Source: CAZICM01 sp964537685
GTDB taxonomy: Bacteria > Myxococcota_A > Polyangia > Polyangiales > Polyangiaceae
DNA: 41,049 nucleotides
Assembly: GCA_964537685.1 (NCBI GenBank)
Contig: CAZICM010000075.1
Location: 1 to 41,049, forward strand
Direction: 5' to 3'
The position numbers and the translations under genes are program-made. Shown piece by piece: positions 8,974 through 17,753 of this stretch. The notes under the pieces were generated by a model. It did not search any database and was not told the origin of the DNA. It was given only the letters and a program-made list of their open reading frames with translations. How positions within the stretch are numbered: the first letter of the stretch is position 1; each line of letters opens with the position of its first letter.

Positions 8974-9846
8974 TTAGCTAAGGCGCCGGGACGTGGCGAA
9001 GCGTGCAATGAGATTGAGTGTAACAACGATGAATACCAATACGAGGGCGCCTGCCCACGCTTGATTTTGCCAGTCTTTGTAGGGTGAAGTCGCGTAGGTA
9101 AGCACTTGCACGGGCAAGGATGCGATGGGCTGATCGATGGCGGCGCTGAAGTAGCGATTGTTAAAGGCTGTGAATAAGAGCGGCGCCGTTTCTCCGGCGA
9201 TGCGCGCGACGGCGAGCATGATGCCCGTTAAAATGCCGGGGCCCGCCGTTTTTAGCACCACAAATAAACTCGTTCTCCATTCGGGAACGCCAAGCGCGAG
9301 CGAGGCTTCGCGCAAATGGCCGGGCACCATGCGGAGCAATTCTTCGGTGGTGCGGGTCACGGTTGGAATCATGACAATGGCCAGTGCAAGGCCGCCCGCG
9401 ATGGCTGAAAAGCGCTTCATTGCGATGACGACGAGCCCATACACAAAAACGCCGATGGTAATGGATGGCAATCCGCCCAATACGTCGGCAATAAATCGGA
9501 TGGCGGAGGCGAGTTTGCCTTTGCCCACCTCGGCCAGGTAAACGCCGGACATGATTCCGACGGGAAGGCCAAATAGGCTTCCAAGTCCGATTAAAGTTAA
9601 TGTTCCAGCGATCGCGTTGGCCATGCCGCCGCCGGGCTCGCCCACGGGTTTGGGCAATCCGGTGAAAAATTCAATTGAAATACCTTTCAATCCTTTGGTA
9701 AGTACATAAATAAAAATGGAAAAGAGAGGGACGAGCACGAGGACGGCGCAGGCAATGCACAGTCCTATCCAAAAATGGCTTCGAAAAAAGCGAAGGCGTT
9801 CGCCGGGAGCCGGTTTTTGCAGGCTATTGCTCTGTATGGTCTTCAT
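8974..9846 (-). CDS. pstA: Phosphate ABC transporter permease PstA
   Basis: Inner-membrane permease that forms the phosphate channel with PstC; 290 aa with about six hydrophobic segments, the first at about 26-50. Family features are GLPSITIGVFVYGLVV and the EAA-like loop around EASLALGVPEWRTSLFVVLKTAGPGILTG (about residues 180-208), which contacts PstB. The start codon overlaps the pstC stop by 4 nt (ATGA), a sign of translational coupling. Confidence 0.96.
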   Translation of the reverse strand: MKTIQSNSLQKPAPGERLRFFRSHFWIGLCIACAVLVLVPLFSIFIYVLTKGLKGISIEFFTGLPKPVGEPGGGMANAIAGTLTLIGLGSLFGLPVGIMSGVYLAEVGKGKLASAIRFIADVLGGLPSITIGVFVYGLVVIAMKRFSAIAGGLALAIVMIPTVTRTTEELLRMVPGHLREASLALGVPEWRTSLFVVLKTAGPGILTGIMLAVARIAGETAPLLFTAFNNRYFSAAIDQPIASLPVQVLTYATSPYKDWQNQAWAGALVLVFIVVTLNLIARFATSRRLS

Positions 9847-10871
9847 GCCCTGCGCTCCAGCCTATTTTTCGTTGCATTCACAAGAAAGCGGGCAAGGAAA
9901 TTCATAAAGAGGGCCACACCGAAGAGGAGGAGGGCAATTTGGGAGAGGGCCGATAAATACATATCGGAATCGGCCTCGGCGAATTCATTGGCGATGACGC
10001 TGGCCATTGAATAACCGGGCTCAAAGAGCGATGCCTTGATTTGAGGCCGGTTGCCGATAACCATCGTGACGGCCATGGTTTCGCCCAATGCGCGGTTTAA
10101 TCCGAGAATAATGGCGCCGATAATGCCTGAGCGGGCCGATGGCAGCACCGCATGGCGAATCACATCCCAGCGGGTGGCGCCGAGTCCGATGGCGGCTTCG
10201 CGGTGAATGGGGGGCACCGCCTGTAGGACTTCTCTAGAAATCGATGTAATGGTTGGCACGATCATAATGGCCAAAATAATGCCGGCGCTCAGCATGCCGA
10301 ATCCTAAAGGCGGCCCTTGAAAGAGGGGCAAAAAGCCGAGCGTGCTGGATAGGAAGGGCTGGACATGCTCGCGGACATTGGGAACCAGCACAAAAATGCC
10401 CCAAAAGCCATAGACAACGCTGGGAATGGCCGCGAGCAGCTCGACCAAAAAGCCAAGGGGTTTTTTTAAGCGCTGAGGGGCAATTTCAGACAGGAAAATG
10501 GCCAGGCCCAGCGATACGGGAACCGCCAGAGCCAAGGCGAGCAGCGATGAAATGACGGTGCCGTAAATAAATGGAAGAGCACCAAAGATATGGCGGACGG
10601 GGTCCCAGGTTGAACTCTTTAGGAAATTTGCACCAAACTGTTGAATGGATGGCAGGGACGCTTGAATCAATTCGAAGAGCATGAATCCTGGAATGATCAG
10701 GATGAGCAAGCCAAAGGCCGTCGCCGTGGCGCGGAAGGCTTTATCGCCGAAGTGAAAGCCGATTGGGGCTTGGCTCAGCGGCTTTGAAAATGGGTCGTTT
10801 TCTTTGCCAGCGCTGTCTGATTTATCGGGATGCACCGGCAAAGGAAGCTCTTGCGCACTGCTTTCGGCCAT
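9843..10871 (-). CDS. pstC: Phosphate ABC transporter permease PstC
   Basis: Second channel subunit of the Pst importer, 342 aa. After a 40-residue polar N terminus there are about six membrane segments, the first at about 48-68. PstC hallmarks include ELLAAIPSVVYGFWGIFVLVP and the EAA loop REAAIGLGATRWDVIRHAVLPSARSGI, followed by LNRALGETMAVTMVIGN. It sits between pstS (48-nt gap) and pstA (4-nt overlap). Confidence 0.96.
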   Translation of the reverse strand: MAESSAQELPLPVHPDKSDSAGKENDPFSKPLSQAPIGFHFGDKAFRATATAFGLLILIIPGFMLFELIQASLPSIQQFGANFLKSSTWDPVRHIFGALPFIYGTVISSLLALALAVPVSLGLAIFLSEIAPQRLKKPLGFLVELLAAIPSVVYGFWGIFVLVPNVREHVQPFLSSTLGFLPLFQGPPLGFGMLSAGIILAIMIVPTITSISREVLQAVPPIHREAAIGLGATRWDVIRHAVLPSARSGIIGAIILGLNRALGETMAVTMVIGNRPQIKASLFEPGYSMASVIANEFAEADSDMYLSALSQIALLLFGVALFMNFLARFLVNATKNRLERRA

Positions 10872-10919
10872 GGCTTGCCATTTCTTCGATGGTAATGATC
10901 GTATGGATGATCAATGAAA

Positions 10920-12017
10920 TTAAAGAGTCTTTCCGTCCGGGCCGCTGAATTGGGCAAGTTTTTGATCGATTTTATCGGCAATCTCTTTGGGTAGAGGTGC
11001 GTAATGCAATTCTTTTGTAAAGGCTTGGCCTTCATGAATGGCCCATTTTAGGAATCCCAGCAGCGCTTTGCCTTTGGCCGCGTCCTTCTGTTCTTTATAG
11101 GCGAGAATATAGGTAAAAGATGCGATCGGATAGGCGCTGTCGCCTTCGGCATTGACGATTGAGATCCTAAAATCGTCGGGCATTTTTGCGATGGAGCCGG
11201 CTGCGGCGGCCGTGGTGCTGTCGATTGAAGGTGCGATGAATTTACCGGCCTTGTTTTTAATATCGGCGATTGAAAGCTTGTTTTGAGAGGCGTAGGCCAG
11301 CTCGACATATCCGATTGAATTGGGCGTGCTGGAAACGAGCGCTGAAACGCCTTCATTGCCTTTGGCGCCAAGGCCGCCGGGCCAGTTGACCGATGTGCCC
11401 GTGCCGGGGCCGCTCTTCCATTCTTCGCTGACGGCGCTCAAATAGTCGACGAAGATTTTGGTGGTTCCGCTGCCGTCCGAGCGGTGTACCGAGGCAATCT
11501 CTTTGGAGGGCAATTGGGCACCGGGATTTTCATTTTTAATCAGCGGGTCATCCCATTGTTTTACCTTGCCCAGGAAAATACCGGCGGCGGCCTCGGGGGT
11601 TATTTTTAGCCCGCTGGGCACGCCTTCGATATTGTATGTCAATACGACCGCACCCAGGCAGGTGGGGATATGAATAATGTCTGAGGCTTTTGAGATTTGT
11701 TCGTCGCTCATCGGGGCGTCGCTGGCGCCGAAATCGACGGTTCGCTCGGTGATTTGGCGGATTCCGCCGCCCGAGCCAATCGATTGATAATTAATTTTTA
11801 GGTTGTTCTTTTGCTTTTCGTGTTCGGCAATCCACTTGGTGTACAGCGGATAGGGGAAGGTTGCGCCCGCGCCCACGAGCATGACCGCTCCGCCTGAAGC
11901 CGGCTGTGCGGCGCTGCCTTTGGAACCCGGAAGATTGGAGTCTTGGTTGGGGGAGTCGGTTTTGCCGCACGCGGAAACAAAAGCGAGCAGCGCGAGGGGA
12001 AGCAGTGCTTTGGTCAT
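10920..12017 (-). CDS. pstS: Phosphate-binding lipoprotein PstS
   Basis: Substrate-binding protein that captures phosphate outside the inner membrane and hands it to PstCA. I start it at the ATG 12017, which gives a lipoprotein signal ending F-V-S-A-C (Cys17); a longer frame from 12110 would put 31 polar residues ahead of the signal and run into the upstream gene. Phosphate-ligand segments are visible: VGAGATFPYPLYTKW, IGSGGGIRQITERTVDFGASDAPM, and HRSDGSGTTKIFVDYLS. The 365-aa length fits the family. No good Shine-Dalgarno lies before this ATG; it starts 40 nt after the stop of the HEAT-repeat gene, so translation may be helped by that gene. Confidence 0.94.
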   Translation of the reverse strand: MTKALLPLALLAFVSACGKTDSPNQDSNLPGSKGSAAQPASGGAVMLVGAGATFPYPLYTKWIAEHEKQKNNLKINYQSIGSGGGIRQITERTVDFGASDAPMSDEQISKASDIIHIPTCLGAVVLTYNIEGVPSGLKITPEAAAGIFLGKVKQWDDPLIKNENPGAQLPSKEIASVHRSDGSGTTKIFVDYLSAVSEEWKSGPGTGTSVNWPGGLGAKGNEGVSALVSSTPNSIGYVELAYASQNKLSIADIKNKAGKFIAPSIDSTTAAAAGSIAKMPDDFRISIVNAEGDSAYPIASFTYILAYKEQKDAAKGKALLGFLKWAIHEGQAFTKELHYAPLPKEIADKIDQKLAQFSGPDGKTL

Positions 12018-12057
12018 AACTGAGCGATGCGTACCCAGGCGATATGTCAATTGCGTG

Positions 12058-13362
12058 TCATTCGGGTGGCGGTGCGGCTCCGCGCTTTGGTCTTCGCCAA
12101 TAGAAGGCATATGCGGCCGCGGCCAGCGCGATGAGGGCGATGAGGGCCGCGCTGAGAATGAAACTCAATCGAATGGAGCTGGATTGTTGTTGAATTTGTT
12201 CCGATGGTGGTGCCGGTGTATCTGCGCTTATTGAAGGCAGGGTGCCCGCCGTGGTTGAAGCATTGTTCTTTGTTCTTATTTGAATGAGGTTCAGCTCGGT
12301 TTGGGCGCTTCTGCGGAGATTGGCATCGGGGTGTTGTCTTGCAATTTCTTGAAGTTTTTGTTGAGCGGATGGGGAGCCAATTCGGGCAATGGCTTCTACA
12401 AGGGCAAGTTTGACGCTGGGCTGATCGGAGGCTTCGAGAGCGGTGAGCAGCGGGGCGAGCGCGCTTTCATTGCCGGGCGAGCCAAGAGCGAGGGCCGCGG
12501 CTTTTACGGCTTCGGGAGAAGGTGCCGTCAAGAGGCGTTCAAGTTCGGCAGTGAGCGCTGCGCTAAGCGGCTTTGGTAGGCTTTTGGTGACGGTTGCCAG
12601 GTCGGGCGCGGAGGTGTTGTTTAATAGGTTTAGCCACGCGGTATCGCTTTGAATCAATTGCCGGCGGCTGAGTTCAGACAGGAGCGCGGTTCTCAATGCG
12701 ATCGAATGTTTTTTATTTTCAATAAGCTGTTCGAGTTTGGGGAGGTCTTCGGGAAGAATGGCCAGCGCATCTTGGGCATTGAGCAGATCGCGCAGGGCAA
12801 AGGCCGCAAGGCGGGGCTGATCGGCAGAAAGAAGGCCGATGGTGGTTGTTCGAAAGGCTTCCTTTCGGTCTTGTCCGGTGGATGCGAGGGATTGGGCGTA
12901 GGCGCGGACGGCGGAGATAAAGGCCGATTTGTTGCTGGGATCGAGGGAAATTCGATCGGCAAAATCGTCAATGCTTGTCCATTGATATTCTCTACCGGCG
13001 TTTGGGCTGTCTTTCTTCTTGAGAAATAGAATGAGCTCTTCACCGTTTTTGTAGGACTCACTGGAGTGGCGGTGCGGGACAAAGCGAAGGTGTTTGGGGG
13101 GAGCCGCGCCGCGCAGGGTTTCTTCGATATCGGCTTCAACGAGGGGCTGGAGAGGCTGTGTATTGATAGAATTTTCTGAATTAATGATAGGATTGGAACC
13201 GGTGATGCGGGCCAGGACGACGAGGTCGGCGGAAGCCGTGCGCTGGGAGAGCGTTACGGTGTCGGGGAGGATATGGGCCGCGAGACGAGGGCTCTGGGCC
13301 GTGATGACAAAAGCTACGGCGACAGAGGCAGCGCAGAGGCGGACGCGGAGGGCGGAGAGCAC
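12058..13362 (-). CDS. Exported, membrane-anchored HEAT-repeat protein of the pho/pst cluster
   Basis: Function unknown. The 434-aa product (GTG start) has a signal peptide (about 1-29), a 170-residue N-terminal domain of no recognised family, then alpha-helical HEAT-like repeats from about 200 to 350 (for example EAVKAAALALGSPGNESALAPLLTALEASD, then VKLALVEAIARIGSPSAQQKLQEIAR), and a C-terminal membrane segment (about 397-418) followed by a short basic tail. The bulk should therefore lie outside the inner membrane with the tail in the cytoplasm. It sits between phoB and pstS in the same direction, so a role in phosphate sensing or transporter assembly is possible but only by position. HEAT repeats usually mediate protein contacts. 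Confidence 0.8.
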   Translation of the reverse strand: MLSALRVRLCAASVAVAFVITAQSPRLAAHILPDTVTLSQRTASADLVVLARITGSNPIINSENSINTQPLQPLVEADIEETLRGAAPPKHLRFVPHRHSSESYKNGEELILFLKKKDSPNAGREYQWTSIDDFADRISLDPSNKSAFISAVRAYAQSLASTGQDRKEAFRTTTIGLLSADQPRLAAFALRDLLNAQDALAILPEDLPKLEQLIENKKHSIALRTALLSELSRRQLIQSDTAWLNLLNNTSAPDLATVTKSLPKPLSAALTAELERLLTAPSPEAVKAAALALGSPGNESALAPLLTALEASDQPSVKLALVEAIARIGSPSAQQKLQEIARQHPDANLRRSAQTELNLIQIRTKNNASTTAGTLPSISADTPAPPSEQIQQQSSSIRLSFILSAALIALIALAAAAYAFYWRRPKRGAAPPPE

Positions 13363-13413
13363 GCTTTCTGTTTGGTATCACGGAGAGGCGCCGCCGTTGT
13401 GTTTCAGGTGCGC

Positions 13414-14118
13414 TTAGTCCGGTGAGGCTTGGTTGGGATCGGTCCTGAAGCGATAGCCCACGCCGCGGACGGTCTCGATGTATTCGCCGGCATCACCCAG
13501 CTTTTCCCGAACACGCTTGACATGGGTGTCCACGTTGCGCGTCGTCACGTCCGCATGCGTGCCCCATACCTCGTCGAGCAGAAAATCCCGCGTGAGGACC
13601 CGTCCGCGGCGATCGTAAAGCATCATCAGCAGCCTGAATTCAAGGGCCGTGAGCGTGATTTCCTGGTCGGAAACCCATGCCCGGTGCGCTGCCCGATCGA
13701 CTTTCAGGATGCCAAAATCGAACTTTTCGTGGGTGTCGGTGCCGCCCTCGGCGCGTCTTAAGACGGCGCGGGCCCGCAGGATAAGCTCGCGCACGCTAAA
13801 GGGCTTGACCACGTAGTCGTCGGCGCCGAGCTCAAAGCCGACAACCCGGTCGACTTCTTCTCCCTTGGCCGACACGACGATGATGGGGATATTTTTGGTC
13901 TGGGGGTTTTGTTTTAGCCGGCGGCAGACTTCGGTGCCGGGAATGTCAGGAAGCATCAGGTCCAACAGGATGAGGTCAAACCTCTCTTCCTTGACGGCGC
14001 GCAAAGCGGTTTCGCCGCTGTGGGCCGAAACCACATCAAAACCAGCCTGTCGGAAGTTGTACGCGATGACGCGCTCGAGATCGCGTTCATCTTCCACGAT
14101 GAGAACATGGCACGGCAT
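13414..14118 (-). CDS. phoB: PhoB-like OmpR-family response regulator
   Basis: Transcription regulator of the phosphate response. From the ATG at 14118 the product is 234 aa: a receiver domain (about 1-115) with acidic pair Glu9-Asp10, phosphoacceptor Asp53 in LILLDLMLP, and Lys105 in VVKPFS; then an OmpR/PhoB winged-helix domain (about 130-230) with LTALEFRLLMMLYDRRGRVLTRDFLLDEVWG and the recognition region VDTHVKRVREKLG, ending in VRGVGYRF. A GTG at 14130 is an alternative start adding four residues. It precedes the HEAT/pst genes by 51 nt. No histidine kinase (phoR) lies in the window, so its partner must be encoded elsewhere. Confidence 0.9.
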   Translation of the reverse strand: MPCHVLIVEDERDLERVIAYNFRQAGFDVVSAHSGETALRAVKEERFDLILLDLMLPDIPGTEVCRRLKQNPQTKNIPIIVVSAKGEEVDRVVGFELGADDYVVKPFSVRELILRARAVLRRAEGGTDTHEKFDFGILKVDRAAHRAWVSDQEITLTALEFRLLMMLYDRRGRVLTRDFLLDEVWGTHADVTTRNVDTHVKRVREKLGDAGEYIETVRGVGYRFRTDPNQASPD

Positions 14119-14146
14119 GGAGATGGCCACCCCTTAGCAGCCTTGT

Positions 14147-14165
14147 GTGTCAGGAGCGTGGCAGG
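14147..14165 (-). promoter_or_regulatory. Possible Pho-box-like direct repeat upstream of phoB
   Basis: GTGTCAGG (14147-14154) and GTGGCAGG (14158-14165) are 7/8 identical and 11 bp apart on the plus strand. Pho boxes are 11-bp-spaced direct repeats built on a TGTCA core. It lies directly upstream of the phoB start. Weak, by eye only. Confidence 0.22.
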
Positions 14166-14306
14166 GCTTCGGGAAATGCATTCTTGAAAAATTCGCGCGC
14201 TTCGCCTAGTTCGGCGCGACGGTTCTGGTTTTTCTTCGCGGAGGCTGGCCCAAATCGCCGAAGCGCGGGCGGGCTTGTCCGCATTACTGGATGGAGTTGA
14301 GAGATT

Positions 14307-14735
14307 ATGAGCATCGAGCGCACGCTTTCGATTGTAAAACCCGACGCTGTTGAGCGGAATTTAACCGGCGCTATCGTCGCCAGGCTCGAGCAGGAAGGTT
14401 TTGTTGTTAAGGCGATGAAACGCGTTCATCTGACGCGCGCGGAAGCCGAAGGCTTTTATGCCGAGCATAAGGGGCGCGGGTTTTTTGATGAGCTCGTGGC
14501 GTTTATGTCGCGCAGCCCTATCGTCGTGATGGCGCTTGAGCGGGAAGACGCCGTCGCGAAATACCGCGAGGTGATCGGCGCGACCGATCCCGCCAAGGCT
14601 GCCGAGGGAACGATTCGGAAGCTGTATGGCTCGAGCGTCGGCGAGAATGCCGTGCACGGTTCGGACAAGCCCGCCACGGCAGCGAGGGAGATCGCGTATT
14701 TCTTTGCGGGGTACGAGGTTTCTCCAGTCGCCTGA
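14307..14735 (+). CDS. ndk: Nucleoside diphosphate kinase
   Basis: Transfers the gamma phosphate between nucleoside triphosphates and diphosphates through a phospho-histidine. The 142-aa product is family length: RTLSIVKPDAV with Lys11, GFFDELVAFMSRSPIVVMALE, IRKLYG, and the active-site NAVHGSD with His117. The start is fixed by the conserved N terminus, with GGAG about 10 nt upstream. It is divergent from phoB; the 176-nt spacer holds a weak promoter candidate (TTGAAA 14184, 17-nt spacer, TAGTTC 14207). Confidence 0.96.
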   Translation: MSIERTLSIVKPDAVERNLTGAIVARLEQEGFVVKAMKRVHLTRAEAEGFYAEHKGRGFFDELVAFMSRSPIVVMALEREDAVAKYREVIGATDPAKAAEGTIRKLYGSSVGENAVHGSDKPATAAREIAYFFAGYEVSPVA

Positions 14736-14790
14736 GTAAGCTGCTGGGCGACGCCGGGTGATCGGTTTTAGGTTGTGGGGTGAGGGCGGG

Positions 14791-15630
14791 GTGAAGGGCA
14801 AATTGCATACGGCGCTGGGCGCGGTTCGGGAGGGCGCCCAGGCCATCGATAATCTGAGCCATCTGCTGAAGGCGAAGCGGGTGGGATCCCGGGCGCTGCT
14901 TTCGGCGCTCGCCTCCGTGAAAGAGAGCTGTGCGGGTTTGGCTACGGCGTTTGTGGCGCTGAAAGCCGAGTTTTGTCCGCGTTTGAAAGGCGTTCCCGAA
15001 GCCGAGCGGATTGCCGACGAGCTTCTTTCAGGGGGAGCTGTTTGCTCGAGGATGGTGAGCGAAAAGCTTGTTGCGAGCGCGAATCCCGATGCAAAGGAAC
15101 GGCTGGCTCTTTCGGAGCTGGCTTCGTTGAGCGCGCTTAAGCTCAACAATGTGCTCTTCCTTGTCACGGCGCTCGCATGGGCGGCGCATCCTGAGCGGAC
15201 GCTGCTCGATGCGGTGGATGTGTTGCGCGGGCTTGAAGCGGAAAGCAACAATGCGCTCAAGATTACGCTGAGCGCCGATGTGATGGATTCAAGCTCTTTT
15301 GTAGGTGATGCCCGGGTCTTCGGCGCGATGCTGCGGCTCTCTGTTTCGCTGTTGCTGCGCGCCGGAGAAACCTTGCCCCATGTGCGGATCGAGCCTGCTC
15401 AAACCAGCCACCTTCGCTTGTCGATCGGCGCTAAGAACGAGCCTCCGCGGCATGCCGGCAAAACGTCTTCTGGAATTCGGCGCCCGCTGGTTCTTTCCAT
15501 TTCGGTGCCCGAGTATATGCCGCAGAATGAGGCCGTTCTCCGGGGCGTGGCGCTCTTGTCGGGTATCGATTTTCAGATTTCGGACAACGGCCGCCTGATG
15601 AGCTTTCTTTTAAGCCGGACAGATGCGTAG
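14791..15630 (+). CDS. Uncharacterised helical protein with a faint GHKL-like C-terminal half
   Basis: Not recognised as a named family; 279 aa from the GTG at 14791, which has GAGGG 4 nt upstream. A GTG at 14758 is an in-frame alternative adding 11 residues. The N-terminal half is Ala/Leu/Lys-rich helix (about 5-170). The C-terminal half has a segment (GDARVFGAMLRLSVSLLLRAG) placed like the N-box helix of histidine-kinase ATPase domains, followed by alternating strands and an ending (LRGVALLSGIDFQISDNGRLMSFLL) that resembles their last helix and strand. The Asn and glycine boxes needed to bind ATP are missing, so at best it is a degenerate ATPase or ChpT-like fold. It lies between ndk and dapD and ends 28 nt before dapD. 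Confidence 0.6.
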   Translation: MKGKLHTALGAVREGAQAIDNLSHLLKAKRVGSRALLSALASVKESCAGLATAFVALKAEFCPRLKGVPEAERIADELLSGGAVCSRMVSEKLVASANPDAKERLALSELASLSALKLNNVLFLVTALAWAAHPERTLLDAVDVLRGLEAESNNALKITLSADVMDSSSFVGDARVFGAMLRLSVSLLLRAGETLPHVRIEPAQTSHLRLSIGAKNEPPRHAGKTSSGIRRPLVLSISVPEYMPQNEAVLRGVALLSGIDFQISDNGRLMSFLLSRTDA

Positions 15631-15658
15631 AGCCCGTGATATCTGGGCAGAGATCGCT

Positions 15659-16486
15659 ATGGACAACACAGACAGCATGAAGGCGCATATTTGGGCGGCG
15701 TTTAACGATCGCAGCCTCTTGTCTCATGAAGCGCATAGGAACGCCGTGTTCCAAACCATGGAGCTCCTCGATCAAGGAATGGTGCGCGTGGCAGAGCCCA
15801 ATCCAGAAGGAGGCTGGACCACGCACGGCTGGGTCAAAGAAGCGATTCTGCTGTATTTCGCGCTTCAGCATATGCAGGTGACGGAGCTCGGCCCCTTTGA
15901 GTTCCACGACAAAATCCCTCTGAAACGCGGCTTTGAACGCGCGAACGTGAGGGTCGTGCCTCCGGGGACGGTGCGTTATGGTGCGTTTTTGGAGCCTGGA
16001 GCGATTGTGATGCCCGGTTACGTCAATGTCGGCGCCCGCGTAGGAGAGCGAACCATGATCGATACGTGGGCGACGGTTGGAAGCTGTGCCCAGATCGGCA
16101 AGGATTGTCATCTGTCCGGCGGCGTTGGTATCGGAGGTGTGCTGGAACCTCCGAGCGCTCATCCTGTGATTATCGAAGATGGCGTGTTTGTTGGTTCGCG
16201 CGCGATCGTCGTCGAGGGCGTTATTGTCGAGCGGGAGGCCGTGATCGGGGCAGGGGTGGTGCTCACTTCGTCAACGTCCATCCTGGATGTATCCGGCGCG
16301 GAAGTGGTCGAGCACAGAGGCCGTGTTCCCAGCCGCAGCGTGGTTATTCCAGGCGTGCGCATGAAGCGTTTTCCCGCCGGCGAGTTCGGTGTTCCCGCGG
16401 CGTTGATCGTGGGCAAACGGACGGAATCCACGGACCGAAAGGTGTCGCTCAACAGCGCGCTTCGCGAATTCTCGGTGCCTGTATGA
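15659..16486 (+). CDS. dapD: Tetrahydrodipicolinate N-succinyltransferase DapD
   Basis: Cytoplasmic enzyme that transfers succinyl from succinyl-CoA to tetrahydrodipicolinate in the lysine/meso-diaminopimelate pathway. The C-terminal two thirds is a left-handed beta-helix of hexapeptide repeats (about 95-235), including MPGYVNVGARVGERTMIDTWATVGSCAQIG and HLSGGVGIGGVLEP, a DapD hallmark. From ATG 15659 the protein is 275 aa, matching E. coli DapD (274), and begins like the family (helical N terminus). An upstream in-frame ATG at 15623 would overlap the previous gene. Its stop overlaps the dapE start (ATGA), pairing consecutive pathway enzymes. Confidence 0.93.
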   Translation: MDNTDSMKAHIWAAFNDRSLLSHEAHRNAVFQTMELLDQGMVRVAEPNPEGGWTTHGWVKEAILLYFALQHMQVTELGPFEFHDKIPLKRGFERANVRVVPPGTVRYGAFLEPGAIVMPGYVNVGARVGERTMIDTWATVGSCAQIGKDCHLSGGVGIGGVLEPPSAHPVIIEDGVFVGSRAIVVEGVIVEREAVIGAGVVLTSSTSILDVSGAEVVEHRGRVPSRSVVIPGVRMKRFPAGEFGVPAALIVGKRTESTDRKVSLNSALREFSVPV

Positions 16487-17637
16487 ACGCGGGTGCGGGG
16501 GATTCATTTCAGCCTTCCGAAAACCCCGATCCTCTTGTCCGCGCGGCGGATGCGCACCGCTTGAGCGAAGCACTTCTCAAGCTTTGCGATATCCCTTCGC
16601 TCACCGGCGAAGAACGGCTGCTCTGCGATGCTGTCGAGGCCGATCTCGATCGCCTTCCAACCTTGGCCGACAAAGCAAGGCGCTATCACAATTCGCTGGT
16701 TGTGCCTGTTTCACGGGGTACAGGCGGCCCAGCCATTGCGCTGGTCGGTCATCTCGATGTCGTCGCGACCGAGCACGATGGCCCGCCCCGTATCGAGGGC
16801 GATAGGCTTTACGGTCCCGGCGCTTCGGACATGAAATCCGGGCTTGCGCTGATGCTCGACTTGGCCGCGCACGATGCCGATTTGTTCTCGGGCCTGGATC
16901 TCACGCTGGTCTTCTATTCGCGGGAAGAAGGGCCGTTTGCCGACAATGAGCTCGGTCCGGTGCTGGCTAAAGATCCTGAACTCAAGCATGTGGATCTCGC
17001 GGTGTGTTTGGAACCCAGCGATAACAAACTCAGCCTCGGTGCTTCGGGGTCGATTCATGCGGGCGTCGTGTTTGAAGGGCGGACATCGCACAGCGCGAGG
17101 CCCTGGCAAGGCGAGAACGCAATCCACAAGGCGGGGCCGTTTCTGACCGAGCTTTCCCAGCTTTCGCCGCGCGATATCTATGTCGATGGGCTCCTCTACC
17201 GCACCGTGACATCGGCAACCGTTGCCCATGGAGGCCGGGGCCGGAATGTCATTCCCGATAGCTTCACGCTGAATCTCAATCACCGTTTCGCGCCGGGAGT
17301 CAGCCTGCAGCAGGCTCAAGCCGATATTGAAGCCCTTGTCGCCGGGCGCGGCGTGATCGAATGGAGAGATCTCAGCCCTTCAGCCCCGCCTCATGCTGCG
17401 CATCCCTTGGTCGTTGCGCTCAGGCAATCGGGCGTTCTCGGTGTCGAACCAAAACAAGCCTGGACCGATGTTGCCCGCTTTGCATCGCTTGGTGTGCCCG
17501 CCGTCAACTTTGGGCCTGGTGTGAATGCTCAGGCTCACCAACGCAACGAATGGACATCCATCCCCATGCTGGTCGAGGGATTGTGGATTCTGCGGCGCTG
17601 GCTGCGCGCCGTTTCCCAGGGAACTCAAAAGTCCTAA
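16483..17637 (+). CDS. dapE: Succinyl-diaminopimelate desuccinylase DapE (M20 family)
   Basis: Zinc-dependent amidohydrolase releasing succinate from N-succinyl-LL-diaminopimelate, next in the pathway to DapD's product after transamination. The 384-aa M20 protein has GHLDVV (His90, Asp92), the bridging Asp116 in GPGASDMKSG, the catalytic Glu pair EE at 148-149, Glu177 in CLEPSD, and the late AHQRNEW with the last metal-ligand His. Wording such as YSREEGPFADNELGPVL resembles the actinobacterial-type DapE group more than the E. coli type. The start ATG at 16483 overlaps the dapD stop by 4 nt; a longer frame from 16066 only reads antiparallel to codon sense inside dapD. Confidence 0.9.
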   Translation: MNAGAGDSFQPSENPDPLVRAADAHRLSEALLKLCDIPSLTGEERLLCDAVEADLDRLPTLADKARRYHNSLVVPVSRGTGGPAIALVGHLDVVATEHDGPPRIEGDRLYGPGASDMKSGLALMLDLAAHDADLFSGLDLTLVFYSREEGPFADNELGPVLAKDPELKHVDLAVCLEPSDNKLSLGASGSIHAGVVFEGRTSHSARPWQGENAIHKAGPFLTELSQLSPRDIYVDGLLYRTVTSATVAHGGRGRNVIPDSFTLNLNHRFAPGVSLQQAQADIEALVAGRGVIEWRDLSPSAPPHAAHPLVVALRQSGVLGVEPKQAWTDVARFASLGVPAVNFGPGVNAQAHQRNEWTSIPMLVEGLWILRRWLRAVSQGTQKS

Positions 17638-17753
17638 AGCTGAACGCCCCCGCCGGCGCCTCCGGTGAAAAGCAGCCCATTGTTTTCCTGGACTTCGTCT
17701 ACCATGCGGGCTCTTCCTATCCCGCGCAGAACAGCCCTGTTTGTACTTCTCCG

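Noticed and set aside
16066..16482. N-terminal extension of DapE by 139 residues
   Set aside because: It reads dapD in another frame; the ATG at 16483 overlapping the dapD stop gives a normal-length enzyme.
17361..17753. N-terminal extension of the MshEN/HEAT protein by 131 residues
   Set aside because: Most of it lies out of frame within dapE and has Cys/Arg/Trp-rich non-protein-like composition.
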